Assembly (NCBI GenBank): GCA_021202275.1
Contig: JAJQDI010000009.1
Location: 62,001-126,000, forward strand
Origin: Bacteroides sp.
GTDB taxonomy: Bacteria > Bacteroidota > Bacteroidia > Bacteroidales > Bacteroidaceae
Length of the DNA stretch: 64,000 nucleotides
Direction: 5' to 3'
Shown here: in pieces, positions 36,631 through 46,740 of the stretch
Layout: each line of letters begins with the position of its first letter
How positions within the stretch are numbered: the first letter of the stretch is position 1
Notes under the pieces: generated by a model
Databases searched by the model: none
Seen by the model: the letters and a program-made list of their open reading frames with translations, nothing else
Told to the model about the DNA's origin: nothing
Made by a program: the position numbers and the translations under genes

Positions 36631-38910
36631 ATGAAAAAGGTATACATCCTGTTTTTTGCCTGCATCGTAGCGATACCTCTGCCAGCACAACATGACAAAG
36701 AAAAAATGGACGCGTTCATCACAGAACTGATGAATAGAATGACCCTGGAAGAGAAGATCGGACAGATGAACCTCCCCAGCGACGGAGACATCATCACCGG
36801 ACTTGCCGAGAACAGCAACATCACTCAGAAGATCCGAAAAGGTCAGGTAGGTGGAATGTTCAACATCAAAGGAGTAGAGAAGATCAGAGAGATACAGCGG
36901 GTAGCTGTGGAAGAGAGTCGCATGAAAATACCGATGTTGTTTGGTATGGATGTGATCCACGGCTACGAGACCACCTTCCCTATCCCACTGGGGCTTTCCT
37001 GTAGCTGGGATATGGAACTGATCGAGGAGTCGGCCCGCATCGCGGCCGCCGAGGCCAGTGCCGACGGCATCAACTGGACCTTCAGCCCGATGCTTGATAT
37101 TTGCCGCGACCCGCGCTGGGGACGCACCTCGGAAGGCAACGGAGAAGATCCTTACCTGGGCGGACAGATAGCCAAAGCCATGGTACGCGGCTATCAGGGA
37201 GCGGACAACTCCTTCGCTACGAACCGGCAGATACTGGCCTGCGCCAAGCACTTCGCGCTCTACGGAGCCTCGGAAGCCGGACGCGACTACAACACAGTAG
37301 ACATGAGCCGCATCCGGATGTACAATGAATATTTCTATCCGTACCAGGCCGCGGTAGAAGCGGGTGTGGGCAGCATCATGGCCTCTTTCAATGTAGTGGA
37401 CGGGGTGCCCGCTCATGGCAACAAATGGTTGCTGACGGAGGTACTGAGAAACCAGTGGAATTTCGACGGATTTGTGGTGGCTGACTACGGTGGCATCAGC
37501 GAGATGAGCAACCACGGTCTGGGCAACCTGCAAACGGTATCGGCAATGGCGCTGAACGCCGGACTGGATATGGATATAGTGAGCGAAGGATACCTCAACA
37601 CCCTGGTCCGGTCGCTGGAAGAGGGAAAGGTGACCCAGGCACAGATAGACCAGGCTTGTCGCTACGTCTTGGAAGCGAAATACAAACTGGGACTCTTTGA
37701 AGATCCTTATAAATACTGCGACGTGTCCCGCGCGAAGAAAGAGATCTACACGCCGGAAAACCGCGCTGTGGCCCGCCGCACGGCCGCGGAAAGTTTTGTA
37801 TTGCTCAAAAACGAGGGAGACATCCTGCCCCTGACCGGACCAAAGACCATCGCTGTGGTAGGCCCGCTGGCCGATACGCGTTCCAACATGCCGGGTACGT
37901 GGAGTGTAGCAGCCAACCTGGAAACTCCGGCAACTGTGGTAGAGGGGATACAGGCCGTAGCAGGCGACCAGGTGAAGGTATTGTATGCCAAAGGTTCTAA
38001 CCTCACCACCGATCCGGTATTGGAGGCAAACGCTACCATCTTCGGACGCAGCCTCAACCGCGACAATCGCACGGAAGAGGAGCTCAGAGCGGAAGCATTG
38101 GCTATTGCCGCACAGGCGGATGTGATCGTAGCTGCTGTAGGCGAATCTTCGGAAATGAGCGGAGAGTCGAGCAGCCGCGTGGATATAGGCATTCCGGATG
38201 TACAGCAACGTCTGTTGCAGGAGCTGCTGAAAACGGGCAAGCCCGTGGTCATGGTGCTCTTTACCGGACGTCCGCTGACGATGGTATGGGAAGATGAGAA
38301 TGTGCCTTCGATCCTGAATGTATGGTTCGGCGGCAGCGAAGCGGTGTACGCCATCGGCGATGTACTGTTCGGCAAAGTGAACCCGGGTGGTAAACTGACC
38401 TCTACCTTCCCCCGCCACGTCGGACAGATCCCTGTCTATTACAACCACCTGAGTACGGGGCGTCCGGCGTCGGACAGATCGTTCGAGAAGTATCGTTCCA
38501 ACTACCTGGATGAGAAGAACGCTCCCCTCTACCCCTTCGGTTATGGTCTGAGCTATACACAATTTGCGTACAGTGACATCACTTTAGACAAGACCACCCT
38601 GAATGCGCAGGGACAGCTAACAGCCTCTGTAACGGTAACCAATACCGGAACATATGCCGGAAAAGAGACGGTACAGCTCTACATCCGCGATGTGGTGGCA
38701 AGCATCTCGCGCCCGGTGAAAGAGCTGAAAGGTTTTGAAAAGATCTACCTGGAACCCGGTGAGAGCCGGACGGTACGGTTTACGATCGGTACCGATCTGT
38801 TGAAATTCTACAATTCCGATCTGGAATATGTATGCGAGCCCGGCGATTTTGAAGTGATGATCGGTGGCAACAGCAGGGATGTACAATCAGCGACATTCGT
38901 ACTTCAGTGA
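36631..38910 (+). CDS. bglX: GH3 beta-glucosidase (BglX-like)
   Basis: A 759-residue exported glycoside hydrolase family 3 enzyme (signal MKKVYILFFACIVAIPLPAQ). Domains are an N-terminal TIM barrel with RMTLEEKIGQMN, DVIHGYETTFPIPL, CAKHFALYG and the nucleophile Asp285 in VVADYGG, then an alpha/beta sandwich (VVGPLADTRSNMPGTW, AAVGESSEMSGESSSR) and a fibronectin-III-like C-terminus (SVTVTNTGTYAGKETVQLYI). Length and motifs match periplasmic BglX, which releases glucose from beta-glucan oligosaccharides. It is first of a run of hydrolases, 259 bases after the DUF6377 regulator and 161 bases before the next GH3. Confidence 0.92.
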   Translation: MKKVYILFFACIVAIPLPAQHDKEKMDAFITELMNRMTLEEKIGQMNLPSDGDIITGLAENSNITQKIRKGQVGGMFNIKGVEKIREIQRVAVEESRMKIPMLFGMDVIHGYETTFPIPLGLSCSWDMELIEESARIAAAEASADGINWTFSPMLDICRDPRWGRTSEGNGEDPYLGGQIAKAMVRGYQGADNSFATNRQILACAKHFALYGASEAGRDYNTVDMSRIRMYNEYFYPYQAAVEAGVGSIMASFNVVDGVPAHGNKWLLTEVLRNQWNFDGFVVADYGGISEMSNHGLGNLQTVSAMALNAGLDMDIVSEGYLNTLVRSLEEGKVTQAQIDQACRYVLEAKYKLGLFEDPYKYCDVSRAKKEIYTPENRAVARRTAAESFVLLKNEGDILPLTGPKTIAVVGPLADTRSNMPGTWSVAANLETPATVVEGIQAVAGDQVKVLYAKGSNLTTDPVLEANATIFGRSLNRDNRTEEELRAEALAIAAQADVIVAAVGESSEMSGESSSRVDIGIPDVQQRLLQELLKTGKPVVMVLFTGRPLTMVWEDENVPSILNVWFGGSEAVYAIGDVLFGKVNPGGKLTSTFPRHVGQIPVYYNHLSTGRPASDRSFEKYRSNYLDEKNAPLYPFGYGLSYTQFAYSDITLDKTTLNAQGQLTASVTVTNTGTYAGKETVQLYIRDVVASISRPVKELKGFEKIYLEPGESRTVRFTIGTDLLKFYNSDLEYVCEPGDFEVMIGGNSRDVQSATFVLQ

Positions 38911-39071
38911 AACACACCCGGAGAAACCATTGACAAAAACATATTTTTACAGACAGAAGCACATACGGACAACACATTCGGAACGTATGATACACCAGAT
39001 GTATCAGGAAAATAGGTTCTTCTGTCTCATGATTCTAAATTCTAATATTTACTTACGTACATTTTATTTTT

Positions 39072-41324
39072 ATGAAATTAGTTAAATCTATCGCTATGTT
39101 GCTTTGCGCGTGCACCCTGACCGGATACGCGCAAACTCAACTGCCTGTCTATCTGGACGACACCAAACCGGTGGAAGAACGCATAGAAGACGCGCTTTCG
39201 AGAATGACCCTGGAAGAGAAGATCGGCATGATACATGCCCAGTCCAAATTCAGTTCGCCGGGTGTGCCCAGGCTGGGTATTCCTGAGTTCTGGACCACCG
39301 ACGGTCCGCACGGTATCCGTCCGGAAGTGCTCTGGGACGAGTGGGAACAGGCCGGATGGACCAATGACTCCTGCATCGCCTTCCCGGCACTGACGGGACT
39401 GGCGGCAACCTGGAACGAAGAGATGTCACTGCTCTACGGACATTCGATCGGAGAAGAGGCCCGTTACCGCAAGAAAGACATCTTGCTGGGTCCCGGTGTG
39501 AATATCTACCGCACACCGCTCAACGGACGCAATTTCGAATACATGGGCGAAGATCCTTACCTGGCTTCGAGAATGGTGGTTCCGTATGTCAAAGGGGTAC
39601 AATCCAACGGAGTAGCGGTATGTGTGAAGCACTACGCCCTCAACAACCAGGAGTTCAACCGCCACACCACCAATGTGATCCTGGACGACCGGGCGTTGTA
39701 CGAGATCTACCTGCCGGCTTTCAAAGCAGCCGTACAGGAAGGAGATGCCTGGAGCATCATGGGAGCCTACAACTTGTATAAGAACCAGCATGCCTGCCAC
39801 AACGAATACCTGATCAACGATATCCTTCGCGGAGAATGGGGATTCAAAGGAGTGGTCGTATCCGACTGGGGAGGCACACACGATACCTATCAGGCCATCA
39901 TGAACGGCCTGGACCTGGAATTCGGTTCGTGGACAGACGGTCTGGCCAGTGGCAGAAGCAACGCGTATGACAATTATTACCTGGCCTATCCGTACCTGGA
40001 AATGATCCGGTCCGGACAGGTGGGTACCCAAGAGCTGGACGACAAGATACGCCGTATCATGCGCCTGGCGTACAACACCACCATGAACAAGAACAGACCC
40101 TTCGGTTCGCTCACCTCAACGGAACACAGCGAAGCGGCACGCAAGATCGCCGAAGAGGGTATTGTACTGCTCAAGAATACCGGCAATGTGCTTCCTATCG
40201 ACCTGACTCAGGCAAAAACCATTGCTGTGATCGGTGAGAACGCGCTGAAAATGATGACTGTGGGTGGAGGTAGTTCTTCCCTGAAAGTAAAGTACGAAGT
40301 ATCTCCTTTCGATGGTCTGAAAAACAGGGTCGGATCGGCTGCGGAAGTGGTATATGCCCGCGGATACGTGGGTGATCCGGGAGGTGAATACAACGGTGTG
40401 GTATCCGGACAGGACCTGAACGACGATCGTTCGGAAGACGAACTGATCGCGGAAGCAGTGCAGGTGGCCCGCCAGGCAGATTATGTGATCTTCTTCGGTG
40501 GCCTCAACAAGAGCGCGCATCAGGATTGTGAAGATTCGGATCGTTACGGACTGGAATTGCCTTACAATCAGGACAGGCTGATCAGCGAACTGGCCAAAGC
40601 CAACAAAAACCTGGTGGTAGTCAATATCTCCGGAAATGCCGTGGCTATGCCGTGGGTGAATGAAGTTCCTGCTATCGTACAGGGATGGTACCTGGGATCG
40701 GAAGCCGGCAACGCGCTGGCCCATGTGCTGGTGGGAGATGTGAACCCGTCCGGTAAACTGCCTTTCTCTTTCCCGGTGAAACTGACAGATATCGGCGCGC
40801 ACAAAGTGGGCGAATATCCCGGCAACAAGCTGGAACTGGAGCAATCGACCCACCGGGGAGATACCATCAACGAGACCTACCACGAAGGCATCTTCGTTGG
40901 CTATCGCTGGTTGGATAAAGAGAAGATCAAACCGCTGTTCGGCTTCGGACACGGACTTAGTTATACGACTTTTGAGTATGGCAAAGTAACTGCCGATAAG
41001 AAAGAGATGGACGCGGAAGATACCATCAGCTTCTCTGTGAATGTAAAGAACACAGGAAACCGCGCGGGTATGGAAGTCGTACAGTTGTATATCAGCGACC
41101 TGAAATCGTCCCTGCCCCGCCCCGTCAAGGAGCTGAAAGGATATAAGAAGATCTCTCTGCAACCGGGAGAAGAGCAGACAGTGACTATCTCTGTAGATAA
41201 ATCGGCACTCAGCTTCTTCGATCCGGACAAACACGATTGGGTGGCAGAATCCGGAGATTTTGAGGCACTGATCGGAACTTCTTCTACAGACATCAGAAGT
41301 AAAGTGAAGTTTAAACTCAGGTAA
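39072..41324 (+). CDS. GH3 beta-glucosidase/xylosidase-type hydrolase
   Basis: A 750-residue exported GH3 enzyme (signal MKLVKSIAMLLCACTLTGYAQ). Motifs are RMTLEEKIGMIHAQ, FWTTDGPHGIRPE, GPGVNIYRTPLNGRNFEYMGEDPYLAS, VKHYALNNQE, the nucleophile Asp265 in VVVSDWGGTHDTY, an alpha/beta sandwich with GGGSSSLKV, and a C-terminal fibronectin-III-like domain (VNVKNTGNRAGMEVVQLYISD). The KHYALNNQE and SDWGGTH forms place it in the beta-glucosidase branch. It is followed by a strong terminator, so it ends the GH3-GH3 unit. Exact sugar preference is unknown. Confidence 0.9.
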   Translation: MKLVKSIAMLLCACTLTGYAQTQLPVYLDDTKPVEERIEDALSRMTLEEKIGMIHAQSKFSSPGVPRLGIPEFWTTDGPHGIRPEVLWDEWEQAGWTNDSCIAFPALTGLAATWNEEMSLLYGHSIGEEARYRKKDILLGPGVNIYRTPLNGRNFEYMGEDPYLASRMVVPYVKGVQSNGVAVCVKHYALNNQEFNRHTTNVILDDRALYEIYLPAFKAAVQEGDAWSIMGAYNLYKNQHACHNEYLINDILRGEWGFKGVVVSDWGGTHDTYQAIMNGLDLEFGSWTDGLASGRSNAYDNYYLAYPYLEMIRSGQVGTQELDDKIRRIMRLAYNTTMNKNRPFGSLTSTEHSEAARKIAEEGIVLLKNTGNVLPIDLTQAKTIAVIGENALKMMTVGGGSSSLKVKYEVSPFDGLKNRVGSAAEVVYARGYVGDPGGEYNGVVSGQDLNDDRSEDELIAEAVQVARQADYVIFFGGLNKSAHQDCEDSDRYGLELPYNQDRLISELAKANKNLVVVNISGNAVAMPWVNEVPAIVQGWYLGSEAGNALAHVLVGDVNPSGKLPFSFPVKLTDIGAHKVGEYPGNKLELEQSTHRGDTINETYHEGIFVGYRWLDKEKIKPLFGFGHGLSYTTFEYGKVTADKKEMDAEDTISFSVNVKNTGNRAGMEVVQLYISDLKSSLPRPVKELKGYKKISLQPGEEQTVTISVDKSALSFFDPDKHDWVAESGDFEALIGTSSTDIRSKVKFKLR

Positions 41325-41344
41325 AAAGAAGAAGGATAACACAG

Positions 41345-41380
41345 ACGGAGCTATTCAATAGGTATAGCTCCGTTTTTTTT
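41345..41380 (+). terminator. Rho-independent terminator after the second GH3
   Basis: ACGGAGCTAT (41345-41354) pairs with ATAGCTCCGT (41364-41373), followed by eight T. It lies 21 bases past the GH3 stop. Confidence 0.9.
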
Positions 41381-41566
41381 GGAAAAACCCTGGCCTGCCT
41401 GCTGCTTTTTACCCTAGGAATGGAAAGGCAGGTCTGTTCCCTATGTACAGCAGCACCCACTCCCCCTTACCCGCGGATACACCTGTTTCCGCTTCATGGA
41501 TACGATATAACACAAAACAATCCTTTCTTTCTAACATAAGAGACCCATCTGTAACAGATACAGTTT

Positions 41567-41574
41567 TACCTTTG
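41567..41574 (+). promoter_or_regulatory. -7 box (TACCTTTG) for the GH43 gene
   Basis: TACCTTTG matches TAnnTTTG, 120 bases before the ATG at 41694. Together with the terminator at 41345 it suggests GH43 is transcribed separately. Confidence 0.5.
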
Positions 41575-41693
41575 TAATTAAATGTAAAGTCAAGAGTCTG
41601 AAGGTTGAAACGAATGGCACTTTTCATCCGTTTCATCTGCTTGCCCCGGAGCAACCGACAGATAGAAACATTTGTCTGCTGCCATCTTTACTC

Positions 41694-43301
41694 ATGAAAA
41701 ACAACGATATGAAACAGAATGTCTTTTTTCTTATTTGCCTGCTTACAGGCCTCACACAGTTGCAGGCGCAGGCCACATCGGGCTATCAGAATCCGGTATT
41801 GCGCGGATTCAATCCCGACCCCAGTGTCTGCCGGGTAGGTGAAGACTATTATTTAGTGACTTCTTCTTTCGAATACTTCCCCGGACTGCCTGTTTACCAC
41901 AGCAAAGACCTGATACACTGGCAACAAATCGGACATTGCCTGACCCGCGAATCTCAGCTTCCTCTGCACGACGCCCCTCCCTCGGGCGGTTTGTTTGCCC
42001 CTTCGCTGCGCTATCGCGACGGAGTGTTCTACGTGATCTGCACCAATGTGTCGGCGGGCGGGAATTTCTTTTGCACGGCCACAGATCCTGCCGGACCCTG
42101 GAGCGAACCGATATGGGTAGATATAGACAGCATAGACCCCGATATCTTCTGGGACGAAGACGGAAAGACCTATTTTGTGACTCAGGGAAATGAGGGGATC
42201 CGGGTGACGGAGATAGATCTGAATACAGGAAAGACACTGGCTCCGGAACGACTGGTCTGGGGAGGGATAGGCGGACGCTATCCGGAGGCTCCGCATATCT
42301 ATAAAAAAGACGGATATTACTACCTGTTACTGGGCGAAGGAGGTACGGAATATGCGCATAGTGCCACTATCGGACGCAGCCGCCACATCTACGGGCCTTA
42401 CGAATCCTGCCCGCTGAATCCGATCCTGACCCATTGCAACCGGATCGCACAGGCCAACCCGATACAGGGGGTGGGACATGCGGACTTTATCCAGGCGGCG
42501 GATGGGTCGTGGTGGACGGTATTCTTAGGTTTCCGTACCCTGGCTCCTTATCAGAATTTTCATATCCTGGGCAGGGAGACGTTTCTCGCACCTGTAGACT
42601 GGCCCGAAGGGGGATGGCCCCAGATAAACGGCAACGGCACGGTTTCCCTGGAGATGAACGTACCCACCCTGCCCCAATACCCTGTTGAGAAAAAACCGGT
42701 ACGTACCGGTTTCGATACGGAAACCCTGGGATTGGAATGGAACTACCTGCGCAACCCCATCCCGGAGAATTATTCGCTTACCGACAGGAAGGGATCTCTG
42801 CGCATCTCCGCGTCTCCCTATACACTCAACGAAACCAAACCGGTATCCTTCGTCGGACGCCGGCAGACAGAGTTCTACTTCGACGCTGCTACCCGCCTGA
42901 CCCTCCTTTCCGACACGGAAAATGAAGAGGCCGGACTGACAGTGATCCAGAACAATCAACACCATTACGAGGTACTGATCCGCAGGAAAGAAAAGGGATA
43001 TGCAGCGCAACTCCGCGTGAAAATAGGCTCTCTCTCCTATGTGGCCGCCGAACAGCCCATCCCCGGCAATGAAGCCCTGCTCCGGATCGAAGGAAATCCG
43101 ATGCAGTACACCTTTTTCATGGGCGATCCGGGAACCGGAACATACACCGAACTGGGCAAAATGGACACACGCTACCTCAGCAAAGAGGTGGCAGATGGAT
43201 TCACCGGGGTAATGATCGGAATGTATGCTTCTTCCAACGGACAACCGACAAACGCCAAAGCGTTTTACGATTGGTTCGACTACGCGACAAAAGAGCATTG
43301 A
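41694..43301 (+). CDS. GH43 beta-xylosidase / alpha-L-arabinofuranosidase
   Basis: A 535-residue exported GH43 enzyme. The start may be 41694 or the ATG at 41709 (MKQNVFFLICLLTG), which gives the cleaner signal peptide. The five-bladed propeller begins NPVLRGFNPDPSVCRVGEDYYLVTSSFEYFPGLPVYHSKDL, with Asp42 as likely general base; SIDPDIFWDEDGKTYFV and EAPHIYKKDGYYYLL supply the other catalytic carboxylates, and GVGHADFIQAADGSWWTVFLG closes the propeller. A C-terminal beta-sandwich (about 330-530) fits the GH43 C2 domain. It would remove xylose or arabinose from xylan-type oligosaccharides, complementing the GH3 enzymes. Confidence 0.9.
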   Translation: MKNNDMKQNVFFLICLLTGLTQLQAQATSGYQNPVLRGFNPDPSVCRVGEDYYLVTSSFEYFPGLPVYHSKDLIHWQQIGHCLTRESQLPLHDAPPSGGLFAPSLRYRDGVFYVICTNVSAGGNFFCTATDPAGPWSEPIWVDIDSIDPDIFWDEDGKTYFVTQGNEGIRVTEIDLNTGKTLAPERLVWGGIGGRYPEAPHIYKKDGYYYLLLGEGGTEYAHSATIGRSRHIYGPYESCPLNPILTHCNRIAQANPIQGVGHADFIQAADGSWWTVFLGFRTLAPYQNFHILGRETFLAPVDWPEGGWPQINGNGTVSLEMNVPTLPQYPVEKKPVRTGFDTETLGLEWNYLRNPIPENYSLTDRKGSLRISASPYTLNETKPVSFVGRRQTEFYFDAATRLTLLSDTENEEAGLTVIQNNQHHYEVLIRRKEKGYAAQLRVKIGSLSYVAAEQPIPGNEALLRIEGNPMQYTFFMGDPGTGTYTELGKMDTRYLSKEVADGFTGVMIGMYASSNGQPTNAKAFYDWFDYATKEH

Positions 43302-43466
43302 ACCACCTTTCAGAGTATACAGTCCTATAGAAATAAGAGGGAGCGTATATCGGAATATCTTCCGGATCCACGATCCATACACCTACGTTCTCCGTATACA
43401 GGCAACTGCTCCAGTGTATATTTATACTTTTTTACCAACATTTTACCAACTCCGGAAGTAAATAAT

Positions 43467-43474
43467 TATCTTTG
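43467..43474 (+). promoter_or_regulatory. -7 box (TATCTTTG) for the S9 peptidase gene
   Basis: A perfect TAnnTTTG match 30 bases before the ATG at 43504. Confidence 0.65.
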
Positions 43475-43503
43475 TATCATAAAGTTTAATTAGATTGACT
43501 GAT

Positions 43504-45642
43504 ATGAAAAAAATTTGGGTTATTATGGCTTGTGTTTCCGTACTGATTTCCTGCGGTACCGGCAACCAGACAGGCTTCGGCAAAGCTACTCCTCCGGTGG
43601 CCATGCAGAAAGAGCATGTGCGTGAGATCCATGGCGACCGGGTATCCGATCCCTACTACTGGATGTATGACTATTTTGGAAACGGTCCCGACAGCACAGC
43701 CGTGATCGAGTACCTGACTGCTGAGAATGCTTACTTAGATACCATCATGGCTGGTACTGCCGTTCTGCAACAGAAATTGTACGATGAGATACGTGGCCGC
43801 ATCAAAGAGGCCGACGAAACGGTTCCTTATTTCAGGAACGGATACTATTATTACAGTCGTACCGAAGAAGGCAAAGAATATCGGAAATACTTCCGGAAAA
43901 AAGGTTCTATGGAAGCTCCGGAAGAGTTGTTGTTCGATGTAGACCAGATGGCCGAAGGCTATTCGTACTATGGGTTTGGTGGATTCTCAGTCAGCCCCGA
44001 CAACAGATTGGCTGCCTATGCCTTGGATACAGTGAGTCGCCGGCAATACACGATCTATATCAAAGACCTGGAAAGCGGAGAGATCTTGTCCGAAACCATT
44101 TCAAATACCACCGGGTCCGCCACCTGGGCCAACGACAATCAGACGATTTTCTATACGCTGAAAAACCCTGTTACCCTGCTCACGGAAAAGATCATGCGTC
44201 ACAAGCTGGGCACTCCTGTGTCGTCAGACGCGCTGGTATACGAAGAAAAGGACAACACCAATTACATCGGTGCCTACAAAAGCAAAAACCAGAAATACAT
44301 CTTTATCTATTCCGGTGCAACCACCTCTTCGGAGATGTTCTACATCTCTGCCGACGATCCGACAGCCACTTTCAGATCTTTTCAACCCCGCATGAAGGAT
44401 GTACTCTACGATGTTACCGCCCTGGACGACAAATTCCTGATCCAGACCAATATGGATGCGATCAACTTCCGGGTCATGACTTGTCCGCTGGATAAGACAG
44501 GTGTAGAGAACTGGACAGAATACATACCTCACCGTGAAGATGTACTGATCGAATACCTCACTGAATTCAAAGATTACCTGGTAGTAGGTGAACGCAAAGA
44601 GGGCTTGTTGCAGATGCGTATCATGGATCTGCATACCAACAACGAGCATTATCTGGACTTTGGCGAATCTACCTACACCGCGTATCCGGCAACCAATGTG
44701 GAGTATGATACAAAAGAGCTCCGTTACGGCTACACCTCCCTCACCACCCCTTCGTCTACCTATGCATACAACATGGCTACGCAGGAAAAGACGTTGCTGA
44801 AGCAGGTAGAGATACTGGGCGGATTCAATCCGGAAGATTACCAGAGCGAACGCATCTATACTACCGCGCAGGACGGGACCAGGGTTCCTATATCCCTGAT
44901 ATATAAGAAAGGCACGAAACTCAACGGCACTGCCCCTCTTTTCCTGTATGGATACGGAAGCTACGGCAACAGCATGGATGCCTACTTCAGCAGTGCCCGC
45001 CTGAGCCTGCTCAACCGTGGGTTCATTTACGCGATCGCCCATATCCGCGGAGGCCAGGAGATGGGTCGTCAGTGGTATGAAGACGGAAAGTTGCAGAAGA
45101 AGATGAATACCTTCACCGACTTTATCGACTGTGCGGAATTCCTGATCGCCGAAAAATATACCAGCAAAGAACATCTGTATGCCGGAGGAGGCAGCGCAGG
45201 CGGTCTATTGATCGGTGCGGTGGTGAACCTGCGTCCCGACCTGTGGAACGGAGTGGTAGCAGACGTACCTTTTGTGGATGTTATCAACACCATGCTGGAC
45301 GAAGACATCCCACTGACTACCAATGAGTACGACGAATGGGGCAATCCGAACCATGAAGATGCCTACTGGTACATGAAAAGCTACAGTCCGTACGAGAATG
45401 TCGAAGCCAAAGACTATCCGAACATGCTGGTAACTACCGGACTGCACGACAGCCAGGTGCAATACTTCGAACCCGCTAAATGGGTAGCCAAACTACGCGC
45501 CACCAAGACGGATGATCATATATTGCTGTTGAAAACCAATATGGATGCCGGGCATGGAGGTTCGAGCGGACGTTTCGATTCCATCCGTGAAATAGCATTG
45601 GAATATGCTTTCTTCCTGACGCTGGAGAATATAGACAAGTAA
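43504..45642 (+). CDS. Prolyl oligopeptidase family (S9A) lipoprotein
   Basis: A 712-residue serine peptidase with a lipoprotein signal (MKKIWVIMACVSVLISC); the ATG at 43504 is preferred over 43495 because the signal starts there. An N-terminal seven-bladed propeller (about 80-430) precedes an alpha/beta-hydrolase domain with the nucleophile Ser564 in GGGSAGG, acidic region ITLDEDIPLTTNEYDEWG and the catalytic His in MDAGHGG. It cleaves short peptides after proline, probably in the periplasm. It stands alone between its own promoter and a terminator. Confidence 0.9.
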   Translation: MKKIWVIMACVSVLISCGTGNQTGFGKATPPVAMQKEHVREIHGDRVSDPYYWMYDYFGNGPDSTAVIEYLTAENAYLDTIMAGTAVLQQKLYDEIRGRIKEADETVPYFRNGYYYYSRTEEGKEYRKYFRKKGSMEAPEELLFDVDQMAEGYSYYGFGGFSVSPDNRLAAYALDTVSRRQYTIYIKDLESGEILSETISNTTGSATWANDNQTIFYTLKNPVTLLTEKIMRHKLGTPVSSDALVYEEKDNTNYIGAYKSKNQKYIFIYSGATTSSEMFYISADDPTATFRSFQPRMKDVLYDVTALDDKFLIQTNMDAINFRVMTCPLDKTGVENWTEYIPHREDVLIEYLTEFKDYLVVGERKEGLLQMRIMDLHTNNEHYLDFGESTYTAYPATNVEYDTKELRYGYTSLTTPSSTYAYNMATQEKTLLKQVEILGGFNPEDYQSERIYTTAQDGTRVPISLIYKKGTKLNGTAPLFLYGYGSYGNSMDAYFSSARLSLLNRGFIYAIAHIRGGQEMGRQWYEDGKLQKKMNTFTDFIDCAEFLIAEKYTSKEHLYAGGGSAGGLLIGAVVNLRPDLWNGVVADVPFVDVINTMLDEDIPLTTNEYDEWGNPNHEDAYWYMKSYSPYENVEAKDYPNMLVTTGLHDSQVQYFEPAKWVAKLRATKTDDHILLLKTNMDAGHGGSSGRFDSIREIALEYAFFLTLENIDK

Positions 45643-45745
45643 TTACCGGATGAGATCGTCTGCTTCCATCCTGTGAGAAGCGGTCGGATCAAAAGTCTGC
45701 TTGCAGATATAGAGTGACAGATCATACCCCCGAAGGGCTGAAAGG

Positions 45746-45777
45746 AACCCCCTGGTGTTTTATTTCACCAGGGGGTT
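45746..45777 (+). terminator. Terminator of the S9 peptidase gene
   Basis: AACCCCCTGGTG (45746-45757) pairs with CACCAGGGGGTT (45766-45777), 104 bases past the stop. The 3' side is TATATA rather than a T run. Confidence 0.7.
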
Positions 45778-45907
45778 ATATATATAAGGCTTACGGTTTT
45801 CCGCGCTCAAAGAAAACATATCAAACATATACCTGAGAACCTCTTATCGGTTATCTGCAGATATACCATATACATCAGAATTCATTCAGACATCCCATAA
45901 AAAGGAA

Positions 45908-46666
45908 TCACTCTTTATGAAAAACAGTAGCCGCGGCCTGTGCCGTAGGCATGATGAGGATATCCTGCAGGTCTACATGTTCAGGGGCATGGAGTACGTA
46001 GCTGACTGTATCGGCAATATCCTGAGCTGTCAGCGGTTCGAATCCCTGATACACACTATCCGCGCGCCGGCCATCTCCTTTGAAGCGTACCAGTGAGAAC
46101 TCTGTCTCCGCCGCTCCCGGAGCGATCAGTGTGGTGCGGATACCGTAGGGAACCAGTTCCAGACGCATGGCCTGAGACAAGGCACGCACGGCATGTTTGG
46201 TAGCGCAATAGACATTGCCATTGGGATAGACTTCGCGTCCGGCAACGGATCCGATATTGATAATGTGGCCCGAACAGCGCTCTACCATGCCGGGAGAGAT
46301 CACACGGGTCACATACAACAGACCTTTTACATTGGTATCGATCATACGCTCCCAGTCGTCTACATCTCCCTGATGGATCGGCGCCAAACCCACTGCCAGT
46401 CCTGCGTTGTTGATAAGCACATTCACCTGTTTCCACTCATCGGGTAGGTGGCCCAGGTTTTTCTCTACCTCTTCATAGCTGCGGACATCGAAACACAAGG
46501 TCAATACCTTGCTGTCTCCGTTTGTTTCCAGTTCGGCTTTCAACGCCTCCAGTCTTTCCTGCCTTCTCCCTGTAAGGATCAGATCATAACATTCCTTAGC
46601 CAGCCGACGGGCAATAGCTTCTCCGAATCCGGAAGTAGCTCCGGTAATAAGTGCAATCCGTTTCAT
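45908..46666 (-). CDS. Short-chain dehydrogenase/reductase (YdfG-like)
   Basis: A 252-residue classical SDR: cofactor motif TGATSGFGEAIARRL, an Arg-containing TGRRQERL loop typical of NADP use, NNAGLAVG, and catalytic Ser in INIGSVAG with YCATK (Tyr-x-x-x-Lys). C-terminal features resemble the YdfG 3-hydroxy acid dehydrogenase branch. The substrate is not determinable. It is a single cytoplasmic gene with its own -7 box. Confidence 0.88.
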   Translation of the reverse strand: MKRIALITGATSGFGEAIARRLAKECYDLILTGRRQERLEALKAELETNGDSKVLTLCFDVRSYEEVEKNLGHLPDEWKQVNVLINNAGLAVGLAPIHQGDVDDWERMIDTNVKGLLYVTRVISPGMVERCSGHIINIGSVAGREVYPNGNVYCATKHAVRALSQAMRLELVPYGIRTTLIAPGAAETEFSLVRFKGDGRRADSVYQGFEPLTAQDIADTVSYVLHAPEHVDLQDILIMPTAQAAATVFHKE

Positions 46667-46706
46667 ATCTCAATCATTTTATGTGATGTTCTTTAAAATG
46701 CCACAA

Positions 46707-46714
46707 CAAAGGTA
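46707..46714 (-). promoter_or_regulatory. -7 box (TACCTTTG) for the SDR gene
   Basis: On the minus strand TACCTTTG lies 41 bases before the ATG at 46666 and matches TAnnTTTG. Confidence 0.6.
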
Positions 46715-46740
46715 ATTTTTTTATTCCGATAAGGATCATA

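Noticed and set aside
36610..38562. 650-codon open frame on the minus strand
   Set aside because: Antisense to the clearly real GH3 gene; the protein has no family character and is rich in His/Arg/Gln as expected from a codon shadow.
40116..41342. 408-codon open frame on the minus strand
   Set aside because: Antisense shadow of the second GH3 gene.
41409..41654. 81-codon minus-strand frame upstream of GH43
   Set aside because: Reads fairly protein-like, but it overlaps the likely GH43 promoter and leader, has no recognisable motif and no own promoter; not supported enough to call.
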